A DNA stretch of 64,000 bases, from the NCBI GenBank assembly GCA_027488215.1, contig JAIYCB010000006.1, positions 1 to 64,000 on the forward strand. The letters run 5' to 3'. The notes under the pieces were generated by a model, which did no database searches, was not told the DNA's origin, and was given only the letters and a program-made list of their open reading frames with translations. The translations under genes and the position numbers were made by a program. This stretch comes from Comamonadaceae bacterium. Lineage in GTDB: Bacteria > Pseudomonadota > Gammaproteobacteria > Burkholderiales > Burkholderiaceae_C. Below are positions 14,965 through 23,435 of the stretch, piece after piece. Position 1 is the first letter of the stretch. Every line of letters starts with the position of its first letter.

Positions 14965-16218
14965 ATGACCTCCAAAGGATTTTTCAACGCTTTCGCCGAT
15001 GTGTGGATGCACGAAGGCGTGCGCACCCCCATGGTCGATTACTGCGGGGCCTTGGGCCACATCTCGCCCACCGACCTGGGCATCAAGGCGGCCCGCGAAG
15101 CGCTCAAGCGCGCGGGCATCGCCGCCACCGAGATCGGCTCGGTCATCACCGGCAACATGGCGCCTGGCGACTTCGACCAATTTGTGCTGCCCCGGCACAT
15201 CGGCCTGTACGCCGGTGTGCCGCAAGAAGTGCCCGCCATCATGGTGCAGCGCATTTGCGGCACCGGTTTTGAGCTGTTTCGCCAGGCTGGTGAGCAAATC
15301 GAAGCGGGCGTGTGCGAGGCCGCACTGGTGGTCGGCACCGAAAGCATGACGCGCAACCCGATTGCCGCCTTTGACCACCGCACCGGCTTCAAATTGGGCG
15401 CACCCGTGGGCTTCAAAGACTTCATGTGGGAAGCCCTGAAAGACCCAGCCGCAGGCATCAACATGATCCAGACAGCCGAGAACCTGGCCAAAAAATACAA
15501 CATCACCCGCGAAGAGGTCGACCAGTTCGCGTCTGAATCATTCGCCAAGGCCGTGGCGGCGCAAGCGGCTGGTTTTCATGCAGGCGAAATCGTGCCGGTG
15601 GTCACTGAAAAATTTGAGCTCGAAGGCTACAAGCCGCGAGGCATCAAGCTCCAAGGCAAAGTGACCGAAGTCACCGCCGATACCCATGCCCGCATTTCCC
15701 CTGCCGAGGTGCTGGGCAAGCTCAAGCCGGTGTATGAAGGCGGCGTGCAAACCGGGGGCAACAGCTCGGCCTTGGTCGATGCGGCAGCCGCTTGTGTGGT
15801 CACCTCGGGCGCCTATGCGAAAGCCCAAGGCAAAAAACCCATGGCCCGCGTGGTCGCCGCTGCGGCCGTGGGCGTACCGCCCGAAATCATGGGCATCGGC
15901 CCTGCCCCCGCCATCCGCTTGCTGCTGGAACGCACGGGCCTGAAGCTGTCTGACATTGGCCGCTTTGAGATCAACGAAGCACAAGGCGCGCAAACCCTGG
16001 CGGTGGGCCGCGAGTTGGGGCTGGACTTGTCCAAGCTCAACGTCAACGGCGGCGCGATCGCACTGGGCCATCCACTGGCCGCCACCGGTGTACGCCTGAC
16101 CATCACCCTGGCGCGAGAGCTCCAGCGCTCGGGCTTGCGTTACGGCATATCGAGTGCCTGCGTGGGTGGCGGACAGGGCATCGCCTTGCTGATCGAGAAC
16201 CCCGAAGGCACTGTGTAA
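14965..16218 (+). CDS. Acetyl-CoA acyltransferase (thiolase)
   Basis: A 417-residue thiolase. The nucleophile Cys is in 'QRICGTGFELF' (near residue 94), the catalytic His in 'GGAIALGHPLAATGVR', and the second Cys in 'SSACVGGGQGIALLIE'. It splits a 3-ketoacyl-CoA with CoA. In this cluster the expected substrate is the 3-keto form of feruloyl- or coumaroyl-CoA, giving an aroyl-CoA and acetyl-CoA. The ATG follows AAGGACAACCC. It sits between two REP clusters, but on the same strand as all other cluster genes. Confidence 0.9.
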   Translation: MTSKGFFNAFADVWMHEGVRTPMVDYCGALGHISPTDLGIKAAREALKRAGIAATEIGSVITGNMAPGDFDQFVLPRHIGLYAGVPQEVPAIMVQRICGTGFELFRQAGEQIEAGVCEAALVVGTESMTRNPIAAFDHRTGFKLGAPVGFKDFMWEALKDPAAGINMIQTAENLAKKYNITREEVDQFASESFAKAVAAQAAGFHAGEIVPVVTEKFELEGYKPRGIKLQGKVTEVTADTHARISPAEVLGKLKPVYEGGVQTGGNSSALVDAAAACVVTSGAYAKAQGKKPMARVVAAAAVGVPPEIMGIGPAPAIRLLLERTGLKLSDIGRFEINEAQGAQTLAVGRELGLDLSKLNVNGGAIALGHPLAATGVRLTITLARELQRSGLRYGISSACVGGGQGIALLIENPEGTV

Positions 16219-16230
16219 TGAACACAAGCA

Positions 16231-16370
16231 CGTCATGGCGAGCGCAGAGTGGCAATCCACGCACAGAACGAACACAGATCGCTTCGTGCCTCGCGATGAC
16301 ACCTCTTGCGTCATTGCGAGCGCAGCGTGGCAATCCATGCATGGACTCGCGCACTTCGCTCGCAGTGACG
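16231..16370. repeat. REP-like repeat cluster between thiolase and SDR
   Basis: Copies in alternating orientation (CGTCATGGCGAGCGCAGAG, GATCGCTTCGTGCCTCGCGATGAC, GTCATTGCGAGCGCAGCG, ACTTCGCTCGCAGTGACG) can fold on each other. The copies are diverged from those at 17179-17518, so this is not a recent duplication of that array. Confidence 0.8.
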
Positions 16371-16414
16371 AAAGCTTAAAGCTGGCTCTCACTTACCACT
16401 GAAAAGGACACAAC

Positions 16415-17179
16415 ATGAACATCCACGGAACAGCAGCACTGGTCACCGGCGGCGGCTCGGGTCTGGGCGAGGCCACCGCACGCGAGCTGGCCCGCCTGGG
16501 CGCCAAAGTCGCGGTGCTCGACCTGAACATGGCCAACGCCGAGCGCGTGGCGCAAGAAATCGGTGGCCTTGCAGTGCATTGCAACGTTTCAGATCCAGAA
16601 AGTATGGCCCAGGCCATTCAAACGGCCTCTGCAGCCCACGGCCCCGCCCGCATCCTGATGCAGATCGCCGGTATTGGTACCGCCAAACGTGTTGTGGGCA
16701 AAGACGGCAAAGCAGCGCCGTTGGACGAGTTTGCCAAGGTGATCAACGTCAACTTGATCGGCACTTACAACGCCGCACGTTTGTTTGCCGAGGCCTGCAC
16801 CCAACTGGACCCCATGGAAGACGGTGCGCGTGGCGTGATGGTCTTCACGGCATCGGTCGCGGCATTTGACGGCCAGGTGGGCCAGCAGGCCTACAGCGCC
16901 TCCAAAGCGGGCGTGGTGGGCATGACGCTGCCCATGGCCCGTGACCTGGCGCAACACGGCATCCGCGTGTGCACCATTGCCCCTGGCCTTTTCAAAACCC
17001 CACTGCTGGCCAGCTTGCCCGAGCCGATCCAGCAATCACTGGCCGCCAGCATCCCCTTCCCTGCCCGCTTGGGCAAGCCCAGCGAATTTGCTGAACTGGC
17101 CTGCCACATCGTGCACAACGACCACCTGAACGGCGAAGTCATCCGCCTCGATGGTGCTTTGCGAATGGCCCCACGATGA
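16415..17179 (+). CDS. SDR-family 3-hydroxyacyl-CoA dehydrogenase
   Basis: A 254-residue short-chain dehydrogenase. The NAD site is 'ALVTGGGSGLGEATARELARLGAKVAVLDLN' in outline, with the acidic D that selects NAD. The active-site segment 'TASVAAFDGQVGQQAYSASKAGVVGMT' contains S and Y-x-x-x-K. The overall pattern, including 'CTIAPGLFKTPLLASLP', is that of type-2 3-hydroxyacyl-CoA dehydrogenases (HSD17B10-like). In the cluster it would oxidise the hydrated CoA ester to the 3-keto ester for the thiolase. AAAGGA precedes the ATG. Confidence 0.88.
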   Translation: MNIHGTAALVTGGGSGLGEATARELARLGAKVAVLDLNMANAERVAQEIGGLAVHCNVSDPESMAQAIQTASAAHGPARILMQIAGIGTAKRVVGKDGKAAPLDEFAKVINVNLIGTYNAARLFAEACTQLDPMEDGARGVMVFTASVAAFDGQVGQQAYSASKAGVVGMTLPMARDLAQHGIRVCTIAPGLFKTPLLASLPEPIQQSLAASIPFPARLGKPSEFAELACHIVHNDHLNGEVIRLDGALRMAPR

Positions 17180-17518
17180 TGGATCGCTTCGTTCCTCGCG
17201 ATGACACCCGTGCCGTCATTGCGAGCGAAGCGTGGCAATCCATGCCTCGAACCACCATGGATCGCTTCGTACTTCGCGATGACACCCGTGCCGTCATTGA
17301 AAGCGCAGCGTGGCAATCCATGAATGGAACGAACATGGATCGCTTCCTGCCTCGCGATGACACCTCTTGCGTCATTGCGAGCGCAGCGCGGCAATCCATG
17401 CCTCGAACCACCATGGATCGCTTCCTGCCTCGCGATGACACCCGTACCGTCATTGCGAGCGAAGCGTGGCAATCCATGAATGGAACAAACATGGTTGCCC
17501 GATCAAGTCGGGCATGAC
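17179..17518. repeat. Tandem array of four 78-bp REP-pair units
   Basis: The start motif ATGGATCGCTTCG recurs at 17179, 17257, 17335 and 17413, a spacing of exactly 78 bp. Each unit contains an inverted pair: a CGCGATGAC arm and a GTCATTGCGAGCG arm with CGTGGCAATCCATG. The array ends with a different dispersed element, CCCGATCAAGTCGGGCATGAC less one base, a short hairpin. The 376-bp gap it fills separates two cluster genes. Because 78 is divisible by three, one frame stays open across it, but the peptide is only the repeat translated. Confidence 0.9.
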
Positions 17519-17555
17519 AACTGAAACCTGGTGAGCCCCAACAAAGAGACCCAAG

Positions 17556-17975
17556 ATGAGCAAAACCGTTGTTTATGAAGTGCAAGTGATGTTCGGTGAC
17601 TGCGACCCGGCAGGCATCGTGTTCTTTCCCAATTTTTCCAAGTGGATGGACGCATCCTCATTGAACTTCTTCATGAAATGCGGCATCTTGCCTTGGCGCG
17701 AGCTGGTCAAAACGCGCGGCATCATCGGCACGCCGCTCTTGGAAATCAACACCAAATTCATCCGCCCCGCCACCTACGGCGAGACCTTGCAGGTGCACAC
17801 CAGCGTGCAAGAGTGGCGCGACAAAGTGTTTGTGCACAAGCACGTGGTCATGCGCGGTGACACCGTGCTGTGCGAGGGCACTGAAGTTCGCGCTTTTTGC
17901 ATCAAGCACCCCGAAGACCCGGACCGCATCAAAGCCATCCCGGTGCCGGAAGACATCAAAACGCTTTGCAGCTGA
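17556..17975 (+). CDS. 4-Hydroxybenzoyl-CoA-type thioesterase
   Basis: A 139-residue hotdog-fold protein. 'FGDCDPAGIVFFPNFSKWMDAS' in outline is the hallmark of the 4-hydroxybenzoyl-CoA thioesterase class, with the catalytic Asp at DxDPAGIV. The second half, 'WRDKVFVHKHVVMRGDTVLCEGTEVRAF', completes the fold. In this cluster it fits hydrolysis of the aroyl-CoA (for example vanilloyl-CoA) released by the thiolase, giving free vanillate or 4-hydroxybenzoate. This substrate is inferred from the neighbours. Confidence 0.88.
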   Translation: MSKTVVYEVQVMFGDCDPAGIVFFPNFSKWMDASSLNFFMKCGILPWRELVKTRGIIGTPLLEINTKFIRPATYGETLQVHTSVQEWRDKVFVHKHVVMRGDTVLCEGTEVRAFCIKHPEDPDRIKAIPVPEDIKTLCS

Positions 17976-18014
17976 AACATTCCGTCAATCTTTCAACCAA
18001 CCCAGGAGACACAC

Positions 18015-19016
18015 ATGACCAACCGTCGTGAATTCATTCAATCTGCCATCAGTGCTGCGGCACTGGGCAGCACGGCATTCCAGCAAGCCTGGGCACAAAG
18101 CGGCTTGCCCATCGAGCAAGTCAAGGTGCTCTACGGCTTCCCACCCGGCAGCTCGGGTGACATCTGCGCCCGTCGCGTGGCCGAGAAATTTGGCGGCACG
18201 CCCTACAGCAAGAACGCCGGCATCATCGACAGCCGCCCCGGCGCTGGCGGCCAAATTGCCCTGAACCTGCTCAAAAGCGCACCGGCCGACGGCTCGGTGT
18301 TGGCCATGACCCCGTTCTCTGCCATTTCGCTCTACCCCCACATCTTCAAAAACCTTCAGTACAAGCCGTTTGATGATTTCACGCCCGTGGGCACGGCCTC
18401 CATGATCCACCACGGTTTTGCTGTCGGTCCCCTGGTGCCAGCCAGCGTCAAGAACGTGAAAGACTTTATCGCCTGGGCCAAAGCCAACCCCGCTCAAGCC
18501 AGCTACGGCTCGCCCGCTGCAGGCTCCACGCCGCACTTCATCGGCGCTTTGCTCGGTTTGAACCAGAACTTTGAATTCAAACACGTGCCTTACCGCGGCT
18601 CGGTGCCTGGCGTGACCGACGTGGTCGGCGGCCAGATCGCCAGCATGTTCACACCCCACGGCGACTTCATCGCCAACCACAAGGCTGGCAAGATGCGCAT
18701 CCTCGCGACCTCGGGCAGAACCCGCTCGCCTTTTGTACCCGACGTGGCGACCTTTGCCGAGCAAGGCTTCCCCGAGTTGACCGTGGAAGAATGGTTTGGT
18801 TTTTACGCCCCGGCCAAAACACCGGCGGCCGTCGTGCAAGCGGCCAACGCAGCGATCAATACGGCACTGAAAGACAAGGGCGTTCAAGACGCCTTGACCG
18901 TGGTGGGTCTGATTCCCTTCGGCGGCACGCCAGCTGATCAGCTCAAGAGCTCGCAAGTGGAACTCGAGCGTTGGGGTCCACTGATCAAACGCATTGGTTT
19001 CACTGTCGATTCTTGA
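18015..19016 (+). CDS. Bug-family tripartite tricarboxylate transporter substrate-binding protein
   Basis: A 333-residue periplasmic solute receptor. The N-terminus is a signal with RREFIQ (possibly Tat-type) ending near 'AWAQSG'. The mature protein has the TctC/Bug pattern: 'VLYGFPPGSSGDICARRVAEKFG', 'IIDSRPGAGGQIALNLL', 'HVPYRGSVPGVTDVVGGQIASMF' and 'FAEQGFPELTVEEWFGFYAPAKTP'. No TctA/TctB membrane subunits are nearby, as is usual for orphan Bug proteins in Burkholderiales. Here the ligand is likely an aromatic acid of the pathway. GGAGA precedes the ATG, and a strong terminator follows the gene. Confidence 0.9.
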   Translation: MTNRREFIQSAISAAALGSTAFQQAWAQSGLPIEQVKVLYGFPPGSSGDICARRVAEKFGGTPYSKNAGIIDSRPGAGGQIALNLLKSAPADGSVLAMTPFSAISLYPHIFKNLQYKPFDDFTPVGTASMIHHGFAVGPLVPASVKNVKDFIAWAKANPAQASYGSPAAGSTPHFIGALLGLNQNFEFKHVPYRGSVPGVTDVVGGQIASMFTPHGDFIANHKAGKMRILATSGRTRSPFVPDVATFAEQGFPELTVEEWFGFYAPAKTPAAVVQAANAAINTALKDKGVQDALTVVGLIPFGGTPADQLKSSQVELERWGPLIKRIGFTVDS

Positions 19017-19030
19017 TCAGCTGATCCCAA

Positions 19031-19060
19031 CCGGAGCGCCTGTGGGCGCTCCGGCGTTTT
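19031..19060 (+). terminator. Intrinsic terminator after the Bug gene
   Basis: A perfect 10-bp stem CCGGAGCGCC / GGCGCTCCGG with a TGTG loop is followed by CGTTTT. It ends the first transcript, so the acyl-CoA dehydrogenase and MarR genes may have their own promoter or depend on read-through. Confidence 0.85.
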
Positions 19061-19080
19061 GATGATTACCGCCCTAAACC

Positions 19081-20799
19081 ATGAACGCCTACCAACCCCG
19101 CACCGACGACATGCAGTTTGTGTTGTCACGTGTCCTCAATGCGCCCGCCCAACTGCAAGCCCTGCCCGCCTTTGCCGAGGTGGACACTGACCTGATGCAG
19201 CAAGTGCTGGAGGAAGCGGGCAAGTTTGTGGGCGAAGTGGTGGCTCCGCTCAACCGCGATGGCGACGAAATTGGCGCGCAGTGGACGGACGGTGCGGTCA
19301 CCATGCCCCCGGGCTTTAAGGATGCTTACCAGTCCTTCTGGCAATCGGGCTGGCCAGCGTTGGCCGCCAGCGCTGAAGACGGCGGCCAAGGCTTGCCCAG
19401 CGTGCTCGAGGCCATGCTGTACGAAATGTTGAGCGCCGCCAACCACGGCTGGACCATGGCCCCCGGCCTGCTGCACGGCGCTTATGAGTGCATCAAGCAC
19501 CACGCCAGCGACGAACTCAAAGCGCACTATTTAGAGAAAGTGGCCACGGGCGAATGGCTGGCCACCATGTGCTTGACCGAGCCACATGCCGGCTCTGACC
19601 TGGGCCTGGCGCGCACCAAAGCCGTGCCTTTGCCCGACGGGAACTACGCTGTCAGCGGCACCAAAATTTTCATCTCGGGCGGCGAGCACGACCTGACCGA
19701 CAACATTGTCCACCTGGTATTGGCCCGCTTGCCCGACGCACCTCCCGGCCCCAAGGGCCTGTCGCTTTTTCTGGTCCCCAAGTTTTACTCCGACGGCTCG
19801 CGCAGTCGCGTGCACTGCGACCGCATCGAAGAAAAAATGGGCTTGCACGGCAGCCCCACCTGCGTGATGCGCTTTGACGAAGCGGTCTCTTCAATCGTGG
19901 GCGAGCCCGGTAAAGGCCTGAACGCGATGTTCGTGATGATGAACGCCGCCCGCCTGCACGTGGCCTTGCAAGGCATTGGCCTGCTGGACGCCGCCTGGCA
20001 AAAGGCCGACGCCTACGCGCAAGAGCGCCGCCAAATGCGTGCCCCCGGCAAAGGCAAACCCGCAGGCGAAGCCGATCTGATTGGCGAACACCCCGCCATG
20101 CGCCGTATCCTCGACACGCAGCGCGCCTGGGTCGATGCCGGCCGCGTGTTGGCCTACCGCACAGCGCTCGAACTCGACCTGATCAAACACAGTGCCAACC
20201 CCGACACCCAAGCCGCTGCCGAGCGGTGGTGCGCGCTCGTCACGCCGGTCATGAAATCGGTGTTCACCCACCAAGCCTTTCATGGCGGCAGCGACTGCCT
20301 GCAAGTGTTTGGTGGCCACGGCTATGTGCGCGAATGGGGCATTGAGCAGATCGTGCGAGACGCCCGCGTGGCCATGATTTACGAAGGCACCAACGAAATC
20401 CAGGCGATTGACCTCTTGGTGCGCAAGGTGCTGGCCGATGGTGGCACCGGCATGAACGCCCTGCTCGATGCGATTCAGGCCGATCTGCCCAAAGAGGCCA
20501 AAGCCAGCACCTCCGCCACAGCGCGCATCCAAACGCTGCGTGCCATCACCGCACAAATTGTCAAAGCCGCCCCGCAAGACGCCGCCCTGGCCTACCGCGT
20601 GACCGATGACTATCTGCGCGCCGTGGCGCTGGTGCTGATGGACTGGGCCTGGCTGCGCATCGAAGCCGGTGTGCAAGCCGACACACCCAACGCCGCAGCA
20701 CGCTGGCTAGCCCCGGCCAAAGCCCTGCGCAGTTGGGTGCTGCCCGAATTCCAGATGCGCTCCTTCATCATCGTGCAGCAGTGCACAGCGGCGGCGTGA
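19081..20799 (+). CDS. Acyl-CoA dehydrogenase of the hydroxycinnamate cluster
   Basis: A 572-residue FAD flavoprotein of the long bacterial acyl-CoA dehydrogenase type. Motifs are 'MCLTEPHAGSDLGLARTKA' (FAD/substrate loop), '[24 protein letters not shown]', 'QVFGGHGYVREWGIEQIVRDARVAMIYEGTNEIQAIDLL' with the catalytic Glu in EGTNEIQ, and the extended C-terminal domain of this subfamily. It would desaturate acyl-CoAs, possibly dihydrohydroxycinnamoyl-CoA, so that phenylpropanoids enter the same route. Electrons go to ETF (etfBA at 41-43 kb). It starts 21 bp after a terminator, so its ribosome binding site region is short. Confidence 0.9.
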   Translation: MNAYQPRTDDMQFVLSRVLNAPAQLQALPAFAEVDTDLMQQVLEEAGKFVGEVVAPLNRDGDEIGAQWTDGAVTMPPGFKDAYQSFWQSGWPALAASAEDGGQGLPSVLEAMLYEMLSAANHGWTMAPGLLHGAYECIKHHASDELKAHYLEKVATGEWLATMCLTEPHAGSDLGLARTKAVPLPDGNYAVSGTKIFISGGEHDLTDNIVHLVLARLPDAPPGPKGLSLFLVPKFYSDGSRSRVHCDRIEEKMGLHGSPTCVMRFDEAVSSIVGEPGKGLNAMFVMMNAARLHVALQGIGLLDAAWQKADAYAQERRQMRAPGKGKPAGEADLIGEHPAMRRILDTQRAWVDAGRVLAYRTALELDLIKHSANPDTQAAAERWCALVTPVMKSVFTHQAFHGGSDCLQVFGGHGYVREWGIEQIVRDARVAMIYEGTNEIQAIDLLVRKVLADGGTGMNALLDAIQADLPKEAKASTSATARIQTLRAITAQIVKAAPQDAALAYRVTDDYLRAVALVLMDWAWLRIEAGVQADTPNAAARWLAPAKALRSWVLPEFQMRSFIIVQQCTAAA

Positions 20800-20810
20800 G
20801 GCAAGTCCCC

Positions 20811-21296
20811 ATGACCGCCGTCAAGAAAGCGCGATCCCCCAAAGTCGCCCACGCCTCGGGTTCGGCCATCGACCAGGTGGACACAACGTACCTGCAGACC
20901 TTGATGGGCTACAACGCCAGGCGCGCGGCGTTGAGCATCATCGAGCTGTTTCTGGAGCGCCTGGCCCCCTACGGCCTCAAGCCTGTGGATTTTTCAGTCA
21001 TGTCCACGATTTGCCACAACCCAGGGGTGACCTCGCGTCAGTTGTGCGCCACGCTCAACCTCTTGCCCCCCAATCTGGTGGGTCTGATCCAGTCCCTGGA
21101 GTCTCGCGGCCTGATCGAACGGAAACCCCACCCGCACGACGGCCGCGCCGTGGGCCTGCACGCGACGCCCAAAGGACAAGAGCTCATGGTGCAAGCCGAA
21201 CGGACAGCGACGGAACTCGAGATCGAAAAGACCGCTAAGCTCACGCCAGCGCAGCGCAAAACGCTGCTGGCGCTGCTGCAAAAAATTTACCTTTGA
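20811..21296 (+). CDS. MarR-family regulator of the hydroxycinnamate cluster
   Basis: A 161-residue winged-helix repressor. 'LKPVDFSVMSTICHNPGVTSRQLCATLNLLPPNLVGLIQSLESRGLIERKPHPHDGRAVGLHATPKGQELM' in outline has the MarR helix-turn-helix and the DxRxxxxxLT-like wing (DGRAVGLHAT). MarR proteins such as CouR, HcaR and FerC respond to hydroxycinnamoyl-CoA thioesters. The gene follows the dehydrogenase by 11 bp, so it is cotranscribed. The ATG at 20811 is used because earlier in-frame starts lie within the upstream gene. The 3' end overlaps the convergent lipoprotein gene by 10 bp. Confidence 0.88.
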   Translation: MTAVKKARSPKVAHASGSAIDQVDTTYLQTLMGYNARRAALSIIELFLERLAPYGLKPVDFSVMSTICHNPGVTSRQLCATLNLLPPNLVGLIQSLESRGLIERKPHPHDGRAVGLHATPKGQELMVQAERTATELEIEKTAKLTPAQRKTLLALLQKIYL

Positions 21297-21943
21297 CCGC
21301 GCTCGGCCAAAAAGATGTCGATGCGGCGGTTGCGTGCCCGACCCGATTCTGTGGCGTTGTCAGCAATCGGCTCGCGCGAACCACGGCCATCGATGCTGAT
21401 GCGGCTGCTGTTGACACCCCTGGCCACCAAGTAGTCACGCGCGCTTTGGGCGCGGTTAACCGAGAGGGGATTGTTGATGGCATCGCTGCCGGTGTTGTCG
21501 GTGTGGCCAACGATGCGCACTTCCATGCTCGTTTGCTGGCTCAAGCCTTGGGCGAACTGGTCGAGGATGGGACGAAGATTCGGCTTGATGTTGGCGCGAC
21601 CGGTGTCAAACGAGATGTCGTTCGGGATGCTCAGCTTGAGCTGGTTGTCTGCTGTTTGGGTGACTACCGTGCCGGTGCCAGCCGTGACCTGTTCCATGGC
21701 GCGCTTTTTGTCTTCCATGTTCTTGGACCAGATGTAGCCGCCCAAAGCGCCCAAGCCCGCGCCGATGGCGGTGGATTTGCTGTCGCGCCCCAGAATTTGC
21801 CCCGCCACCGCGCCGATCACCGCGCCCGTCCCCGCTCCCCTTTGTTGGGGTGTGATGTCGGTGGTGGCGCAACCCGTCAAAAAAACGGTCGCTGCGAGAG
21901 CGGCTAAGCCCAAGCGGGTCCATGGGGTGTTGGAAATGATCAT
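21287..21943 (-). CDS. OmpA-family outer-membrane lipoprotein (YiaD-like)
   Basis: A lipoprotein with lipobox LTG-C. A glycine-zipper segment follows ('GAVIGAVAGQILGRDSKSTAIGAGLGALGGYIW' in outline), and then an OmpA-like peptidoglycan-binding domain: 'SFDTGRANIKPNLRPIL', 'VRIVGHTDNTGSDAINNPLSVNRAQSARDYLV', 'SRISIDGRGSREPIADNAT' and 'NRRIDIFL'. It would tie the outer membrane to the wall. ATG 21943 with CAGGAGT upstream is chosen over an earlier in-frame start that would spoil the signal peptide. Confidence 0.92.
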   Translation of the reverse strand: MIISNTPWTRLGLAALAATVFLTGCATTDITPQQRGAGTGAVIGAVAGQILGRDSKSTAIGAGLGALGGYIWSKNMEDKKRAMEQVTAGTGTVVTQTADNQLKLSIPNDISFDTGRANIKPNLRPILDQFAQGLSQQTSMEVRIVGHTDNTGSDAINNPLSVNRAQSARDYLVARGVNSSRISIDGRGSREPIADNATESGRARNRRIDIFLAERGQR

Positions 21944-22174
21944 GGTGACTCCTGAAGGTAAAAACGAATACACCCCTAATTTACCCCGGCACACCCGTTG
22001 TGACCGTTCCATACCCGACAGTCAATGCAAGGATTTGTACAAACGCACATTCACATGCAATGTTTCACTGCCTTGTGCTGGCGTACCGATGCCCTCAGCC
22101 CTTTTCCACCAAGGTGACAGCGCCTGGGATTCGCGTCTGTCAAGATGGTTTTTTGAATTTGATCCGAGGCCACC

Positions 22175-23347
22175 ATGCTCAACACCCTTTTGCCCCAAGA
22201 CGCCCACCAGGCTTTGCTGATCGGCCGCTTGTGGATGCCGGACCTCGGCGCCGTGGTCTGTGCCATCACGCCCGATGATGTGCTCGATCTGTCGCAGCTT
22301 GCCCCCACTTGCAGCCAATTGCTGGAGCTGCCCGAAGTGGCCCAACAAGTTCGGGCGTTGGTGCGCAGCGGCAAAGCATCGCGCCTGGCCAGCACCTCCA
22401 TGACGCTGGCCAACAGCGACGAAACCTGCCGTGATGCAAGTCAAGCCTGGTTCATGGCCCCTTGCGATTTGCAAGCCGTCAAGGCCGCTGGAGTGACCTT
22501 TGTGGCCAGTATGCTCGAGCGCGTGATCGAGGAACAAGCCCGGGGTGATGCCAGCCGCGCCGAAGCCGTGCGACAGGCGGTGGTCGCCGTCATTGGTGAC
22601 AACTTGCGCAGTGTGGTCCCCGGCTCGCCCGAATCGGCCAGACTCAAGGAGGTGCTGCTGGCCCAGGGCATGTGGTCGCAATACCTGGAAGTGGGCATCG
22701 GGCCCGATGCCGAAATTTTCACCAAATCCCAACCCATGAGCGCGGTCGGCTCAGGGGCCTGGGTGGGCATTCACCCTGGCAGCCAATGGAACAACCCCGA
22801 ACCAGAAATCGTGCTGGCGGCCAATTCACGCGGCGAAGTGGTGGGCGCTACTTTGGGCAACGACGTGAACTTGCGTGATTTTGAAGGTCGCAGCGCCTTG
22901 TTGCTGGGTAAAGCCAAAGACAACAACGCCAGCTGCGCCATCGGTCCTTTCATCCGCCTGTTTGACGAAAACTTCAACATCGACGATGTGCGCCAGTGCG
23001 AGCTGAGTCTGAAAGTGCAAGGCCCCGAAGGCTTTGTCATGCAAGGCAGCAGCGCCCTGAGCCAAATCAGCCGCGACCCGCTCGACTTGACCCGCCAAGC
23101 CATGGGCAAGTACCACCAATACCCGGACGGCATGATGCTGTTCCTGGGCGCCATGTTTGCCCCCACGCAAGACCGCCACGGCCCCGGCCAGGGCTTCACC
23201 CATGTGGTGGGTGATGTGGTCAGCATTGCCACTCCCCAGCTGGGCACTTTGGTCAACCAAGTCACCACCTCGGACCAGGCACCAGCCTGGACCTATGGGG
23301 TGGGTGCGCTGATGCGCGATCTGGCCAAACGCCAACGGGCCAGCTGA
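22175..23347 (+). CDS. Fumarylacetoacetate hydrolase-family protein
   Basis: A 390-residue protein with an N-terminal cap region and a C-terminal FAH-fold domain. 'VGIGPDAEIFTKSQPMSAVGSGAWVGIHPGSQWNNPEPEIVLAAN' in outline has the metal-binding Glu of the EPEIVLV-type motif. 'LGNDVNLRDFEGRSALLLGKAKDNNASCAIGPF' has the matching Asp and Lys. Family members hydrolyse or decarboxylate 2-keto acids in aromatic and sugar-acid catabolism. The unusually long N-terminal part resembles the sugar-acid-linked subgroup. The substrate is not evident; no pathway partner is adjacent. Confidence 0.85.
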   Translation: MLNTLLPQDAHQALLIGRLWMPDLGAVVCAITPDDVLDLSQLAPTCSQLLELPEVAQQVRALVRSGKASRLASTSMTLANSDETCRDASQAWFMAPCDLQAVKAAGVTFVASMLERVIEEQARGDASRAEAVRQAVVAVIGDNLRSVVPGSPESARLKEVLLAQGMWSQYLEVGIGPDAEIFTKSQPMSAVGSGAWVGIHPGSQWNNPEPEIVLAANSRGEVVGATLGNDVNLRDFEGRSALLLGKAKDNNASCAIGPFIRLFDENFNIDDVRQCELSLKVQGPEGFVMQGSSALSQISRDPLDLTRQAMGKYHQYPDGMMLFLGAMFAPTQDRHGPGQGFTHVVGDVVSIATPQLGTLVNQVTTSDQAPAWTYGVGALMRDLAKRQRAS

Positions 23348-23435
23348 CGGTGGGCGGGACTGGCATAATTTTGGGTTTTCCACAACCCGGAGCCCGCCAG
23401 CGGCACCGGGGTCTCTTACTGACAGGAAGCTTCCC

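Noticed and set aside
17179..17490. CRISPR-like regular repeats
   Set aside because: The units are contiguous 78-bp copies without unique spacers and no cas genes are nearby.
17176..17517. A 113-codon open frame with 26-residue periodic peptide across the 78-bp array
   Set aside because: It is the direct translation of the REP tandem units, whose length is a multiple of three. There is no ribosome binding site or protein family pattern.
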